From Epiperipatus broadwayi (taxonomy: Eukaryota > Onychophora > Udeonychophora > Euonychophora > Peripatidae), in assembly GCA_028023455.1 (NCBI GenBank), contig JAQFVV010000003.1, forward strand, positions 520,001-584,000: 64,000 bases of DNA, read 5' to 3'. This document shows, piece after piece, positions 50,186 to 63,960 of the stretch (within the stretch, counting starts at the first letter, position 1; the number at the start of each line of letters is the position of its first letter). A program made the position numbers and the translations under genes. The notes below the pieces were generated by a model. That model saw only the letters and a program-made list of their open reading frames with translations, did no database searches and was not told the DNA's origin.

Positions 50186-53100
50186 AACATAAAGTTTATA
50201 TAGATATATATATTCATAACATAAAGTTTATGCAGATAAACTAAAAATAAAGCATATAACATGATAAAACATAGTGAAGACTTAAAATGGCATAAATTTA
50301 AATTTTCAATTGAATTAGATTAATAAATATTCAGGATTAAAAAAAACTGTTTCATTGGATTTATCTCTTATATTAAAATCCATATTGAGTTTATCCTTTT
50401 CTCTTTTAAGAATCTTCTGGGGGGGAAACATTGTCTCTTACCTTTAATAACTTTAACTTTTCTTATTTGTTATGTTACATTTTATTAATATCACACAACA
50501 TTAATTATATCACACAACATTAATTCCAGATTTGAATCTTAGTTTTCACTAGTGAATGAAAAAGCAAAAACCATCCTGGGGATGGTGATATTATATAACA
50601 ATACTACCTAGTATACATTGATTACCAGGTTTACAGTAGATGATTTTGGAGTATTTTATTATTTATATATTTATTAGGCAACTGCTCTATAGGATGGTAT
50701 TAGTGATGGTTATACTATATGTGAACTTCAGGAATACTAGTTGCAAAGGTGAGAGCAATTATAAACTACTAAAAATTATGTTGAGAAATTTATTGATAGA
50801 ACATTTAAATGCTCTCCAAGAATCAATGTTGACTTTATGGCATCTAATAATGATAATAATGATTCTTATATATATATGAATGAAATGGATAAACATTTCA
50901 TATTTTAACTCCTGCAAACATGTCACCTTTTTTTATTTTTAACAGTAGTATGCTAATATTTTAATAAACTGCTTCATTTTTTCAGATATTTATAATGATT
51001 ATACTTCTATTTACTTCATATTTATTGATTTTATAAAAGAAAATCAATAATATTAATATTCTTTTTCTTTACATTTTTCAACAAATGTCATTTATAGAAT
51101 GCAGAAAAAGATGAAAATAAAAATATGTAAAGAATATGCAAAAAAAAAAAAGAAAACAGCAACTTTTGCATGAGTGTAAGATTATATACATATAGACTCG
51201 CAAAAAACTAAAAAAAGGAAAAACTAATAACAATTTGTTTTTATTTGCTACATTCAAAAAATATTTTTTTAATTTTTTATTTATTTTTCAACGTTTTTTT
51301 TTTTTTTTTTTTGGAAGTGTACATACTTTTTAGGATCAATCCACAAATTTTTTAATTTTATAAAACAGAACATCGCTTCACATCATCAATATTTGTTGTG
51401 TAAAGTTTACATCTTTATATATATTCATAACGTTTCTTTGATTCCCTATCAAAAACATAATTTCAGCATAACTTTTGAAACATAGCAATTAAAACTAAAT
51501 CTTTACATTTAGAAATTTATTATGTATAGTCTGATAGAATTGATTAATTGTACATGAATTACAACTGACCATTAGTTAGCTCCTTTTGCTTTTGTTTGTA
51601 ATATAATTAACTTTGGTTTTACTTTTAAATATTCTCCATGTGTATATGTTTATAAATGCTCTTATGGTATAAATGATCATATGGTATAAATGGGAATTAC
51701 ACACCTGCTTTTTCCATGAATTGGTTCTGAATTTAGGTCAGGTAAAACAAAAACAAAAAAACAAAAAAAACATTTTAATCAGGTTTTCAACTTTTTTTAG
51801 ATGGATTAATCATAGTCAAACTAGATAACATTTCAGTATTTGTTGATCATGTGTAACCAGCTATAAAGCAAAACAATACAGAAAACTTTTCAAATCATTT
51901 TCCAGTAATTAGTAAGTTCTGAAAATATTATGTGTTTTCTTACTATTTTTCTCTAAAACACCAGTTAAAGAGAGTTTTGCTTTGCAAATAGCTATTTAAA
52001 AGTGTTTTTATCCATGTTTACATATAAATAAATAACAATATAGAGGGAGTAATATAGCAAGCATGGATTAATAAAGCAAATGTAGAAGCATAGATTAAAT
52101 TAAATATTTTTTTTAAAAAGGAATCTGGATATATACTTACACTAAGACAAATACTTTTTTAAATAATTTATCATCCAACACAAAATATGTGATAGAAACT
52201 CATTATCTAAATTCAAACAGGAAAATAAAAAAAATGTTTAAAAGATCTACTTTCATTTTTATATTACAATACTTACTATTAGACATAATTTTTAATATAT
52301 ATTGTAATGGTAAAAAAATGAGACCAATGAGATATGGTTTTATGTGCCCAAATAGAGATGTCATATTTATAAGAGAAGGAAAAAGGAACAAGATAAAGGA
52401 AGAGACCCTATTTATATGCCCTAGATCTGAATGCCAAATATGTATTGATATAAAATGACACTTATTGGTTACCTTATTGTAATAAGATCAAAGACATGGG
52501 GCATTAACAAGAAGAATTCTCATGTTCTGAATAATAAAATTTATAATGGAGTAATTATATGCCCTATAAATTGTAGAAAGTTAAAATTTAAAGTAGTATT
52601 GTACAATACCAAATTTATAATAATATAAAGTGGCTAGCTAAAATTGTTAGTGCTGGATGAGTGAGTAAAGGTTAACCAAGCTCTTATACTAATGGATGTT
52701 CATAAAAACATTAGATTCACTTTTAATAACTACCAAACTTTAGTACAACAATAAAATTTATATTACTTGCTAATTGGATTTGGTGTTTTTATGTTAATAA
52801 TGAGACTATTAATTATAAGCACTATATTATATATATCTATTAATTTGAATAAGACTCTTAACTCAAAATTAATAAATAATAATTTTATTTACAAAATTTA
52901 TAACAGACAATTAATAAATATGTTATAATAATTTAAATTAATACACCATAGAATATTATATTTGTTTAAATTATAAAATAGTGTAAGACATTAAACTTTG
53001 TGTTCTAACAAAAAAAAATTCATTTATCTATTATCCTAATATATAATATATAAATATCATATAAAAGTATTAATTTTCTATAGTTTGTTTACTAACATTC

Positions 53101-56100
53101 ATCAGAAAATAAAACAAATTATTAAGTAAAATCTATTATGATTATAAAATTTAGAATTATTAAATTTTCTTTTGGTTAGTCATATATTTATACATTTGTA
53201 TATTCATACCCACACATGTATCTGTTAAATAATCTTTTAAGTAATATTAAATCAAAATAATTATAAATAATAATTATAAATAGACCATACAACTTGTAGA
53301 AACAGTGATATTTACCACAAAACTTCTATAGTCACTTTTATTAGGTCCACAATTACCTAAGAAAATCTGATATTTTCAAATACAATAATTTCCAAAAGAG
53401 TTTGTTTTATTTAGAATATCCAAAGTTTATTTAACAAACTGGTGGTTAATAACCTTTGGCAAGATTTCACACTATAGATAACATTAATTAATAAGGTTTT
53501 TCCTTTTAAAATGATAATTATCACATTTGAAGTTATTATTATTTCACCCTTTTCAATTATTAATCAATAGTACACACACATAAATATAGACATATATATG
53601 TATCAATCCTCATGATATTAAACTTTATGAGCATTTTCTAACTGCTAATTATTCCATTTGTTGAGCTCCAATGCAAATATTAAATATGTAGTAAGTTAAA
53701 CTTTTTTCAGCATATTTTTTAAAACAATTATTCCATTTCATAAAATACTTATTATTTATTAACCTTGATAAGCACTCACTTATAAATATATATACATGGA
53801 TGTATTAACTTACTTGGTAAAAAAATTATCAGCATTTCAAAATTTTCTTTTAAAAGGCTACAATAAATAAATTCATTTCTTTAGTTGTTATTTTAAAAAA
53901 TCTCTTAAAAAATTACAACTGTCCCTGAAATAAATGTCAAACTTCTCTGTTTATTATTCTATTATATTATTTTACTCAAAACATTTAAAAAATATATACA
54001 TTGCATTTTTAAAAAAATGTTTATTGTGAAAATTCTATGTTAATTGAAGTGATCAATATGAACAAGCACTTCCCAAGTTAATATTAGGGCTTATTTTTGT
54101 TGACTGAGGCAATAATTATGTCATATCTAGATACAATAATGAATGATGACTCAAACATTACACATTTTACTTTATCAAGTGATTACTGCCTTTAAATAAA
54201 AATCATTTTAAGAACTGCCTTCAAAACAAAATGTCTTCTTTTAAACTTTAAATAAACTAAATAATAACAATGACTTTTAAATTTATTCTTTTAAAAATAA
54301 AAATAAAATACTTTGCTTATTTTAAAAATACTCTTACAAATAATATATTTTTGAATGACAAATATTACTTTTTAAAATATTTACAATTTTAAAATCTTAT
54401 ACAATAATCTTATATTTAAACAATAACCCCAATATGCATAAATATATTCACACACATGTGGAAATGTCATTTCTTATGTATCTGAGCCTATTATGTTTTG
54501 AAATATGTTGATAGACACAACATACATTGTCCCTTATTAAAATAGATATTTAAATTTATAAATAACTTTTAAAATAGGATGTTAAGTTTACTGCATATTA
54601 TTTTTAAAGATAAACGTAAAACAAAAATCAATCATTCATTGTGTTGTATTTTGGTGTATCTACAATAATTTTAAATTTAAGATAAAATATTGCTTGATAA
54701 CTTTAAACAATCAATAACATACAAAATATATGAATATAAATTTAATTTTTATACACACATATATATATATGTACTAAAATGGTTATTTAATGCCTAATCT
54801 GAGATGTAGCAATGTATATGCATTCAATGTAAAATTGTTATATGCACACACATATATAAAAAACTAAACCTTTGACACTAATATATATATAACTCAAAAA
54901 ATACAATAATAGAGTACATAATTTGATTTTTATTTTAAAAACTTGTATACCTTCAAAGTATTAACTTTTATTTATGAATAAGAAATTATAGCATTTCAAT
55001 TTTAAATAATTATTTTTAAAAAATAAACATAAGATGAATCAAAAAGCTAATAATATTTAGATAATTAAATAGAGTTTTTAACTATAGTTATTTAATGTTG
55101 AAGAGTTATTGTTTGTTAACTGTAAATACAATTCTAATGCATTAAAGTATACTAGATAGTTGATATAAAAATTAAATTATATACTTTCTAATAATATTTT
55201 TATGTTATATAAATATTTTTCCAATAAATGAAAAAAGATTATTATGTTATTTTAAATGTTATAGATTCTAAGAGGCTGAAAATTACTCTGATCCAGAATT
55301 AACTTTAATAGAAATTAGGAATTGATAGATTCCTTTTATTTTATATTTTTATGACATTTTTTATTATCAGCTCTGATGGCAATTTTTGTCATTGTTCAAT
55401 GTTTGATTTCAGTATAAAATCTTTATTCTATATTAAAACTCAATAAATTGGATTTAATAAATTAAAAATAGAAATTAAAAAATTTTCTAAAAAAATGATA
55501 TTTTAACATTGCAAATATTAACAAAATGAATTTATAATAAAAATTAAAAATGTTTCTCTCATTCAATGAAAGCAAAAAAAAAACAATCTAAGAGAGTGAT
55601 TCCAGAAAATGAATAAAATCTTTTTTGATTAAAATTTATTTTTGAAATGTGAATGAATAAATGTTAATCTCTGATAAATCTAGATAATCCTGCTTTAAAA
55701 TATTAAAATTATTGTATAATTTTTAGAATATCTCTATAGGTGTCTGAATAATGATGTTACCTGATCAGTATTATAAAGCATGGTTATCTTACTGATGATA
55801 ATTTATTTTGTTAATATTATAGTTGAATTTATTAACATTTATTTTTAGAAATAAATGATATATAAATAAAATCAAGGTGTATACATGTATCTTTTTGGTT
55901 TTAAATAATTATTATAAAATTATGCCTAACTGTCATATTTAAATAAATTCTAAATGAGTAGTTGTTGATAAAAATAAAGATGCTATTAGAGCAAAGGAAA
56001 TTCATTACATTTGACTGGTAAATATGGCAATATTTATAATTGTAAGATTAAGTTTAATAGAGTGATATGTAAATTGGCAAACTTTTAAAATAATTGGTGT

Positions 56101-59100
56101 GAAAATAAGTCAAATTAGAAGTAAGTTATAAAAAGAGATAAAAATGTGATCATTATACAAGAAAATAAAGTTATTTTAAATACCTGGTTAACAATAATGC
56201 AAGCAGCATCAAAAAGATTAGAATATAAATTTTAATTATGACAGGCTTTTAATGTGTTTAAAATATTATTTTGTCATTAATTGAAATTAGACTTGTGAGG
56301 AGCCTTATCACATGTTTTGTTTTGAGAATAGGTATTTAATAATGAAGCAGAAATTTAAGTGATTAGGAACAAATAGAAAATAATATTGGAAGAAAGAATA
56401 TTTTTAAAAAAAGTTTGTAGTAATAAAAAGTTAAAATAATAAATTTAAAAATGTAATATACAAAAATACCAGTACTAAGTAATCTAACATATATCATTCT
56501 AATCCAGAGTAAGTGCAATCCAATGCTGCTCACTGATGAAATCTACTAGCTAAACATTAATTTGGGAAGCTGAGGAGGGGTGGGAGAATCATTTGTTTTT
56601 AATTACTCATGCTTATGTAGAAGTTTAAGTGCATTAATGTAGAATAGATCATTACCTTTAATATGAATATAGATATATTTTAACAAGTTTAGAAATAATA
56701 ATTAGTATTAAAAATAATTATATGGATAGTTACTTGGGAATCATAATAATGATCAAGCACCCAAATGATAAACTTAATACAAAAGATTTACTCATGATTA
56801 AACCGATTTTTTTAGATTTAGATGAATATTGATTCAATAAAGAAAGTGTATCTTTCATACTATCACAATGTTAAACTACACAAAGCTATAAAGAAGGGAA
56901 TCTGTAAAAAAGTTTTTTAAAAAAGGTACATTAAAAAATTATATGAGTATTTAAAAATGGACTAACTATAACAGTTCAAATAAAGCATGATGAGTCAAAG
57001 AAGATGTAATGATAAGGATAGGGATAGTAATGAAACATTGCACTATTTCCATAATTTAGTTGAATTGCCAAACTAATTAATAATCACAAATAGAATGTTT
57101 TTATCTCAATAAAAAAAAAAAAATTAAAAAAAAACTGAAAAATCAAAATACATAAATTATTTGTGTAAGAAAAGTTACTTTGATTTAAAAAGAAAACCAT
57201 AAAAATAGTTTATAGTATGGAATTTGCCTCTGAGCAGAGATCATAATGATTCATGTATTTTATAATACCATGTATGTAATACTATGTTACTATATTCTAT
57301 CTGTCCAATCAAAGAATTAAAAATACAAACATAAAAATTAAATAATATTAGAAACTTTTGTTTGATGTACAAATTTAAATAAGATATTTAATTTTTCCCC
57401 ATTATCACAATATATTATTCATGCACAACTTACTAAGTATTAAGGCATCAGCTTTCTTTTAAACACTGAAGAAATACTAAGAATAAATAGATAAAATTGT
57501 ATATACATTAGTTGGCACTGAGAGTAGTTTTTAAAGAGAATTGTGCAAAAAAAAAATCCAAGAAAAATACTGATTTTTAATATAAATAAACAATAATAAC
57601 ACTTCCTCTAAGCATCTTATACAGTGCAACATTTTATTAAAACATATTTTCAAACTAGCTGAATTGTATATTCTGTCAGGGAGATAAATATCACATATGA
57701 ATTAAGATGTATAATCTAATTGTAATTTCAAAATGTCAATAAAAAGCTACAGTTATATAAATTGCCATTAAGAGAGGGAAGGAGAGGTGGAATGTATAGT
57801 TAAAATTAATCTGCCTGTTTATATTTTTCTGGTTGTTTATTTTTTATATTATTTTTTATTTATATTTTTTTTATTATATATATATATTATTATATATATA
57901 TTTTTCACTTTATATGCTTAAAATATAAGCTCACATGAAATGGTAAAACATCTAGGCATCATTCTATAATTTAGATTCAAACCAAGGCAGTTATACCTGA
58001 AAATTATATCAGAGTTTAAACTAGAAAGGCTTGGGGGACATTTTCCAATTGAATATCTCATGTCTTATCCAGTTAAACATTGAATATTAGCTGATAAATA
58101 GGCATAAAGTTATTCTTAGCTAGAGACTAAAACAAAACTAAAATATGTAGACAAACTCTTTTTACTTGCGAAAAACATGCCTAGAGATTAATGAAAATTT
58201 TCTTCACTATTTCTCCTTAAAATATTGCCCTGCAACTATAACACAGTTGTAGAGTGGAAGACTCTGGGTGTTAAGCTTCATACACCACAATTTTAGTTTA
58301 CCCATTCCAGTACTCAATGATCTTATGAACTATTGAGACATAACTCATTTAATTATTTCATGACAGACTGTTAGAGAGATTTTGGCTTGCAGTGGTTATT
58401 TAAAGATTGGTTTACTATTCTTTAACATAATAATGAGAATTGTTTTTACAGTAGACAATTTAAGACTGATTTATTTTTTAACGATATGTTCAAAAAGTTA
58501 ATTAAAATACATAAGAAAAAAAACAACTTAAAAATAATTAATCATAAAACAAACTATTTTATATTATACATCTGAATAAAATTTATCAACAAACTTCTAA
58601 TAATATTTTTTGTATATAGTCCTTAAATTTTTGATGACCTTTATCTTTTAATTATAGTTCGTAATGCAGATCTATCAAGCGAGAGATGTAAGACTTGAAT
58701 CCCAAAGGTGGCTATAGATTGCATAGTTTTTTCCAATTAAATGTTAACCGTATCAAGAGTTTTCAAGCCTGCTGTAATTTACAATCAACCCAAATACTAT
58801 AGACTGTCTTGTAAGAAAAATAAAAAATAATAGTTAAGACAAAATGAACTAACAAATAAAGAATGAAAGTATCAAAATAATGTAATATTATAAGAAGTGG
58901 AGAAAGTAAGTGTTTATATTATTAATAGATTTAAAAGTAATATTTTGACTATTAAATATAATTAAAATTGTTTTTAAAAATGTGGCATATAATTTATGTA
59001 TGGAAATTGCATTGCCACAGTTTTCATGCTTAAACAAATCAATAGAATAGTAATCTGTTGTCAAGGTGATATCACAACAGATAACTACAGTGCTCACACT

Positions 59101-59335
59101 TAAACAAGTCAACTGAATATCAGTAATCTGCTGGATGAAGTAACATTACATTAAATTGGTGATATTGTAATATTTGTTATATAAGAGCTGTGTAATGTAA
59201 TTTACATAAAATAGTAGGCTGTTGGCACATGTGGTTTATTGTGGCATACATTTGCATTAAATATCAAAAAATGATCAAATTTCAAATTAAAACTTGTGAG
59301 GTTTATTAAACATAATATTATTATAAAAGTTGTCT
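50186..59335. other. About 9 kb of A+T-rich DNA without recognisable features
   Basis: Small open frames (for example 50,640-50,879 and 52,189-52,458) lack any domain, have A+T-driven composition and are not called. Minor items are a T20-class homopolymer near 51,292-51,312, short tandem ACACAACATTAATT at 50,497-50,525, and TA/TTA runs at 57,860-57,905. At 56,533-56,560 CTGATGA is followed by a GCTAAAC-like stretch, too degenerate to call a ribozyme. Confidence 0.4.
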
Positions 59336-59900
59336 TAGTAATAATAAAAAGTCAGATGTCAGATGACTTATATATAGCTTGCACTTACAAATATGTAAAA
59401 TTAAGAGCATGCTAATGAACTCTAAACAAGCTTTTTTTTAATCTTATGATAAATGCTACTACAAGAGAAGGCATTCAAATCGTTTTTATCTTGGACTGTC
59501 CCCATCCCCAGACCGGTTTCGACCTATGTATTTCTTCAGTGAGGAGTTGGGACATTAGATTCAAAAAACCAACTCAAGCTAAGCATTTATCTAAAAGTTA
59601 ATTGTCAAGAAGAAGATCTGAAACTTTTAGACATCTACATGTCTTTAAAGTCAGCTCTCAAACTAAAAAAATCATATGGGCCTGAACTTAATTCAGATAC
59701 TTCATATATTAGTAGGCTTAGCTGTTTAATTTAGCTGAAGCCCCAATAGCAAAATAATAATAGTAATAATAAAAAGTCAGATGTCACATTACTTATATAT
59801 AGTTTGCACTTACAAATATGTAAAATTAAGAGCATGCTAATGAACTCTAAACAAGCTTTTTTTTAATCTTATGATACATGCTACTACAAGAGAAGGCATT
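59336..59900. mobile_element. Second hammerhead retroposon, 1.3 tandem units of 425 bp
   Basis: A direct repeat of about 140 bp (59,336-59,475 and 59,761-59,900, almost identical, starting TAGTAATAATAAAAAGTCAG) brackets a single internal region with one hammerhead motif, giving a 425-bp unit. The internal region is a diverged homologue of the 18.2-19.8 kb unit. Shared blocks are the hammerhead, GAAGAAGATCTGAAACTTT.AGACAT, TATGGGCCTGAACTTAATTC-like, and AGTCAGATGAC before the end. A partial tandem dimer is a common retrozyme layout. No target duplication could be assigned. Confidence 0.8.
59498..59553 (-). ncRNA. Type I hammerhead ribozyme (stem II eroded)
   Basis: Minus strand: GTCCC, AACT, CCTCA, CTGAAGA core, 12 nt, GAAAC core, palindromic ACCGGT stem III, GTC, then TGGGG, ATG, GGGAC. 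Stem I is well supported: CCTCA pairs with TGGGG (one wobble) and GTCCC with GGGAC, across a small internal loop. The 12 nt between the core strands end in GGTC but lack a matching GACC, so stem II seems lost by mutation. Cleavage is predicted after the C opposite 59,511 if still active. Confidence 0.72.
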
Positions 59901-60855
59901 AAATAATTTTTTATTGAATTATTTTTAATATATTATTTGCATTAAATATATGCACATGTGCATTTTTTCTGAAGGACATTGTATAGTAGCTTTAAGTGCT
60001 TTCTAGTGCTGCACAGGACCCATGGTGAGATACTAGATAGCATTGATGCTATTTAGAGATATCTTTCCCAGAATAGTTTACTTAAGGCTTTTATAATATA
60101 TTGATTAATACTTCTGTCTCCATACCCATAACCTGGGATTTGAATGTGGGCGAAGTGAAACTTGAAAATTTTTTTATATCTCAAATAAGCTTGTGATTTT
60201 TTTTCAATCATACAATCATGGATGACTTAACTAGCCATCGAACAGTAATCAATAAATGAACACTGGTTTATTTTTAGCTATAGCAGAAAGATCCAGTTGT
60301 TAGTGCTCTTTATTTATATTGTGGTAATATAATGTGATCCTGAAATATTGGTGATAAACATACAATATTTTGTTGACCCTAAGCCTATAATTATCATTAT
60401 TTTTATTTTTATGGATAAATTTATTTATTTTTCTATAATTTAGTTTTTATATAATATAGGTTTTGAAAGCTTCTCAATCTATCTATCTTCTATCTCTAAC
60501 TATTAATATTTACTCTGCCTTGATAATGAGTTTAACATTTAAAAATGGCTAGGGAAAGCAAGAAAATTCTAAATCATATTTAAAATATGGAAAATAAAAT
60601 TACAATAATCTAGTCTATTAAATGCAAATGTGTGATCTTATCACTATTTTGGTAATAAAAAATGGACCACATAAGATAATTGCCTCAGATAAGTGTTCAA
60701 CATATTGAAAGTTGAAAATGAACTGAGTATGATTAACAAGGTGGATGGAACTAATCATCAAACTATATTGGCATCACTGAGTACAAATAATTCCATCGCA
60801 TAGAAGTGCATCTGAAAACAAAACATTATCAGAACTTGACATTAATTTGTTGTCA

Positions 60856-60909
<54 letters not shown>
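59901..60909. other. Spacer with a (TA)n tract
   Basis: Includes a (TA)n microsatellite at 60,860-60,903 that abuts family L copy 3. No gene recognised. Confidence 0.45.
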
Positions 60910-62359
60910 TTAGGGCCTAATTATGAGATGGGTATCACCATAATTACAAGTTATAAACTAATCTAAAGTTAAATATAAAATTAAATACAAAGGAATATAA
61001 GGAGGAAGAAACATGTTACAATGAATATAAAGGGCACGAGAAATCAATACAGACACTATGTTAGAAGTAACTATAAGTTCACCAACATTATACAAAATTA
61101 ATAATCATTTATCACTATAATTGATAAACAATAAAAATAAATCAACAGTCTTGTGATTGGATTTTAAACTGGTTCTCTGTAGAGCAGGGCAATTATATAG
61201 CCATGGGGCAAGAATACAAACAATAATTATCTGATGCACAGACTCAGGTGCTAATCCATAAGAATATAACAATTAAAAAATAGTGCTGGGATATTAAACA
61301 TGCTGATCATCATCAATGCTCTGGCTACTTAGTACCATTAATGTACTGGTCAACTATAAACTTAATTTCTAAATAAATAATATAAAATGTAGTATATGGA
61401 CTTTAAAAGATATTCCCTTTGCATAAACAAGGTCCATAAACACCAAATATAAATCCCTTTTATATAACAGACCATTATGAATGATCCCGCTTAGTGAACT
61501 CTATAACTATTACTTTGATCAAGAAATTTAATACAAACATATAATATTCTAAAACTATTTTGGATTGAATAAATTTACTGGAATAACTTTAACAATAAAA
61601 TATTAATTTATTAGTAACAATGAAAATGAAATTAACGTCTGCTGAATATAGCTATACATATAAATCAAACCTACTGCTTTTTATTAAATACAATTAGCTA
61701 TCACATTGTGATTTACAAATAAATCATAATGGGTTTATATAAAACACATATATATCAGCACAAAGATGTGCATTATAATAATTTACAAACATATTTGATT
61801 ACAAACCTATAAATGAAATTCATGTTTTATGATACATAATTAATGACTGATTTAATGTATATGCATGTGTGCATGGAAATGTATACACACAGCTGGTGTT
61901 TATATAAAAAATAAACCTAATAAACCAAATTATATTTTCTCAATACACAATTAATTCAATGTCAAAAAAAATGCATATATATATATATAAGCATTCAGAT
62001 GTGCTGCTTAATAAATTAAAAATTAACATGTTCAAATTATCATGGTCTTATAAAAAAATCAATTCATATTTAATAATACATAAATGCACCCATATAATAT
62101 GTGTATATATAAAAAATAGATGATATAAATTAAAGCTATTAATTAGCCTCTTATTTTTTAATGGTAAGTAAAAGTTTTTTTAAAAAAAATATTTACTCCT
62201 TTGACAGTCCTTCATCAATTTTTTTTTAGGTTCCTCCTAATTAACTGTAAATGTCTTAAAAATACTCTAGCAAGTTTTTTTTTCTAATCTAGAAATATTT
62301 ACTTTAAAAAAATTACAACTGTTATTTTCACAAAAGAAATTATTTAAATTAACTTGCTC

Positions 62360-62362
<3 letters not shown>
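60910..62362 (+). repeat. Dispersed repeat family L, copy 3 (left part)
   Basis: Collinear with 13,229-14,480 and 26,513-27,600: GCAAGAATA.AAACAATAATTATCTG, GCTACTTAGTACCATTAATG, CTGGTCAACTATAAACTTAA, AATGTCAAA, then the A/T-rich hairpin. It is interrupted at a (TA)n tract by the array at 62,391. Confidence 0.76.
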
Positions 62363-62390
<28 letters not shown>

Positions 62391-62396
<6 letters not shown>

Positions 62397-63360
62397 GAAA
62401 GTTACTGTTAATACTAACTGAAATAATTATACAAATATTTAAACCATTATACAATTACAAATATCCAGTATCTCTATAATAGCAAACTGCAAAATGATAT
62501 TAATTTGAAGTTGTATGCTAAACGATGTTAAATATTGAAATACAAACTAACTCAAACACAGAGCATGAAATTTTAAATAAGCAAACAATCTTAAATTTTG
62601 CTAATAAACTAACAAGTTTACAAAGTTATTAAAGACAAACTAAACATTAGATTTTAATCTTTAAATAGCTCTCCTAAACTATAAATGAAAGAAAGTTACT
62701 GTTAATACTTACTGAAATAAATATACAAATATATAAACCATTATACAATTACAAATATCCAGTAATGCCCTCTGTTTAAAAGTCTATATCTCAATAATAG
62801 CAAACTTCAAAATGATACCAATTTGAAGTTGTACGCTAAACAATGTTAAATATTAATATACAAACCAACTCAAACACAGAGCATGAAATTTTAAATAAAC
62901 AAGCAATCTTAAATTTTGCTAATAAACTAACATCATTTAGCATACAGCTTCAAATTGGTATCATTTTAAAGTTCGCTATTATTGAGATATAGACTTTCAA
63001 CAGAGGGTGTTACGGGATATTTGTAATTGTATAATGGTTTATATATTTGTATAATTATTTCAGTTAGTGTTATCAGTAACTTTCTTTCATTTATAGTTTG
63101 GGAGGGCTATTTAAAGATTAAAATCTAATGTTTAGTTTGTCTTTAATAACTTTGTAAACTTATTAGTTTATTAGCAAAATTTAAGATCGTTTGCTTATTT
63201 AAAATTTTATGCTCTGTGTTTGAGTTAGTTTGTATTTCAAAATTTAACATCATTTAGCATACAACTTCAAATTGGTACCATTTTGAAGTTCGCTATTATT
63301 GAGATATAGACTTTTAAACAGGGAGTGTTACCGGATATTTGTAATTGTATAATGGTTTAT
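62391..63360. repeat. Compound forward/inverted tandem array
   Basis: Forward units start at 62,391 and 62,684 (period 293 bp, both starting ATGAAAGAAAGTTACTGTTAATAC). At about 62,931 the array flips, giving inverted parts 62,931-63,090 and 63,091-63,360. Unit landmarks are ACCATTATACAATTACAAAT, CAAATTTGAAG-like, CAAACACAGAGCATGAAATT and AACTAAACATTAGATTTTAA. No ORF and no CTGANGA/GAAAC pair was found. It is inserted at a (TA)n tract in family L copy 3. The architecture parallels the hammerhead array at 18.2-19.8 kb although the sequence is unrelated. Confidence 0.85.
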
Positions 63361-63369
63361 ATATATATA

Positions 63370-63960
63370 TATATAACTATTCACCAGCTGTACTTTATAT
63401 ATATGACAGAGTATCTTTATCTGTGCCTTTCTGCATATAGATAAGTAGTATAAATATATAAAGTAATTCTTCAGTAAGCTGATGGACTCTCTAGATAAGC
63501 TGATCTCTTCTAAATGGTAGACTGGCTTATTGTTATCTTTGGGAAAGATATAATCTAGTAACTATTGACATACATATAGTCAGCTCCACTGAATCTAGAA
63601 TTTGATAGACTTCAAATATAGTGAATAGTACATAATACATATAGGCTAATAAACCACATAAAAAATAGGACTTGCTACCATGTGAATCCAAACTCTACTG
63701 TAATGAACTAGTAGCAGCATCTGGAATTTGCATTGTCTTGCCTTCAGTTATATTTTCATAGTACCTCTATCATAATCTGTAGATATTTTAAAAAACCTCT
63801 TCCCAATCTTTCTTTCAACTTTTTTATAGTCAGAGTAGGACTAAAACAATATAGTAATTAAAAATAAGTTTTCTTTATCTTGAATGAAAAAAAAAATCTT
63901 TTCAATTCACTTTAATCCTTTGAAAAACAACATTATAGGATTTTTTCACATTGGGTAACA
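63370..63960 (+). repeat. Dispersed repeat family L, copy 3 (right part)
   Basis: Resumes after the array and matches 27,630-28,240: CCAGCTGT, ATCTGTGCCTTTCTGCATATAG, GAACTAGTAGCAGCATCTGG, AAAAATAAGTTTTCTTTAT. It runs to near the window end. Confidence 0.76.

Noticed and set aside
52189-52458. 89-codon plus-strand frame
   Set aside because: No recognisable domain, A+T-driven Ile/Lys/Asn composition and no supporting splice or repeat context.
56533-56575. CTGATGA followed by a GCTAAAC-like stretch
   Set aside because: The GAAAC core, cleavage triplet and stem I pairing are all missing; chance occurrence is likely in this composition.
62391-63360. Hammerhead in the 293-bp units
   Set aside because: No CTGANGA with a downstream GAAA exists on either strand of these units.
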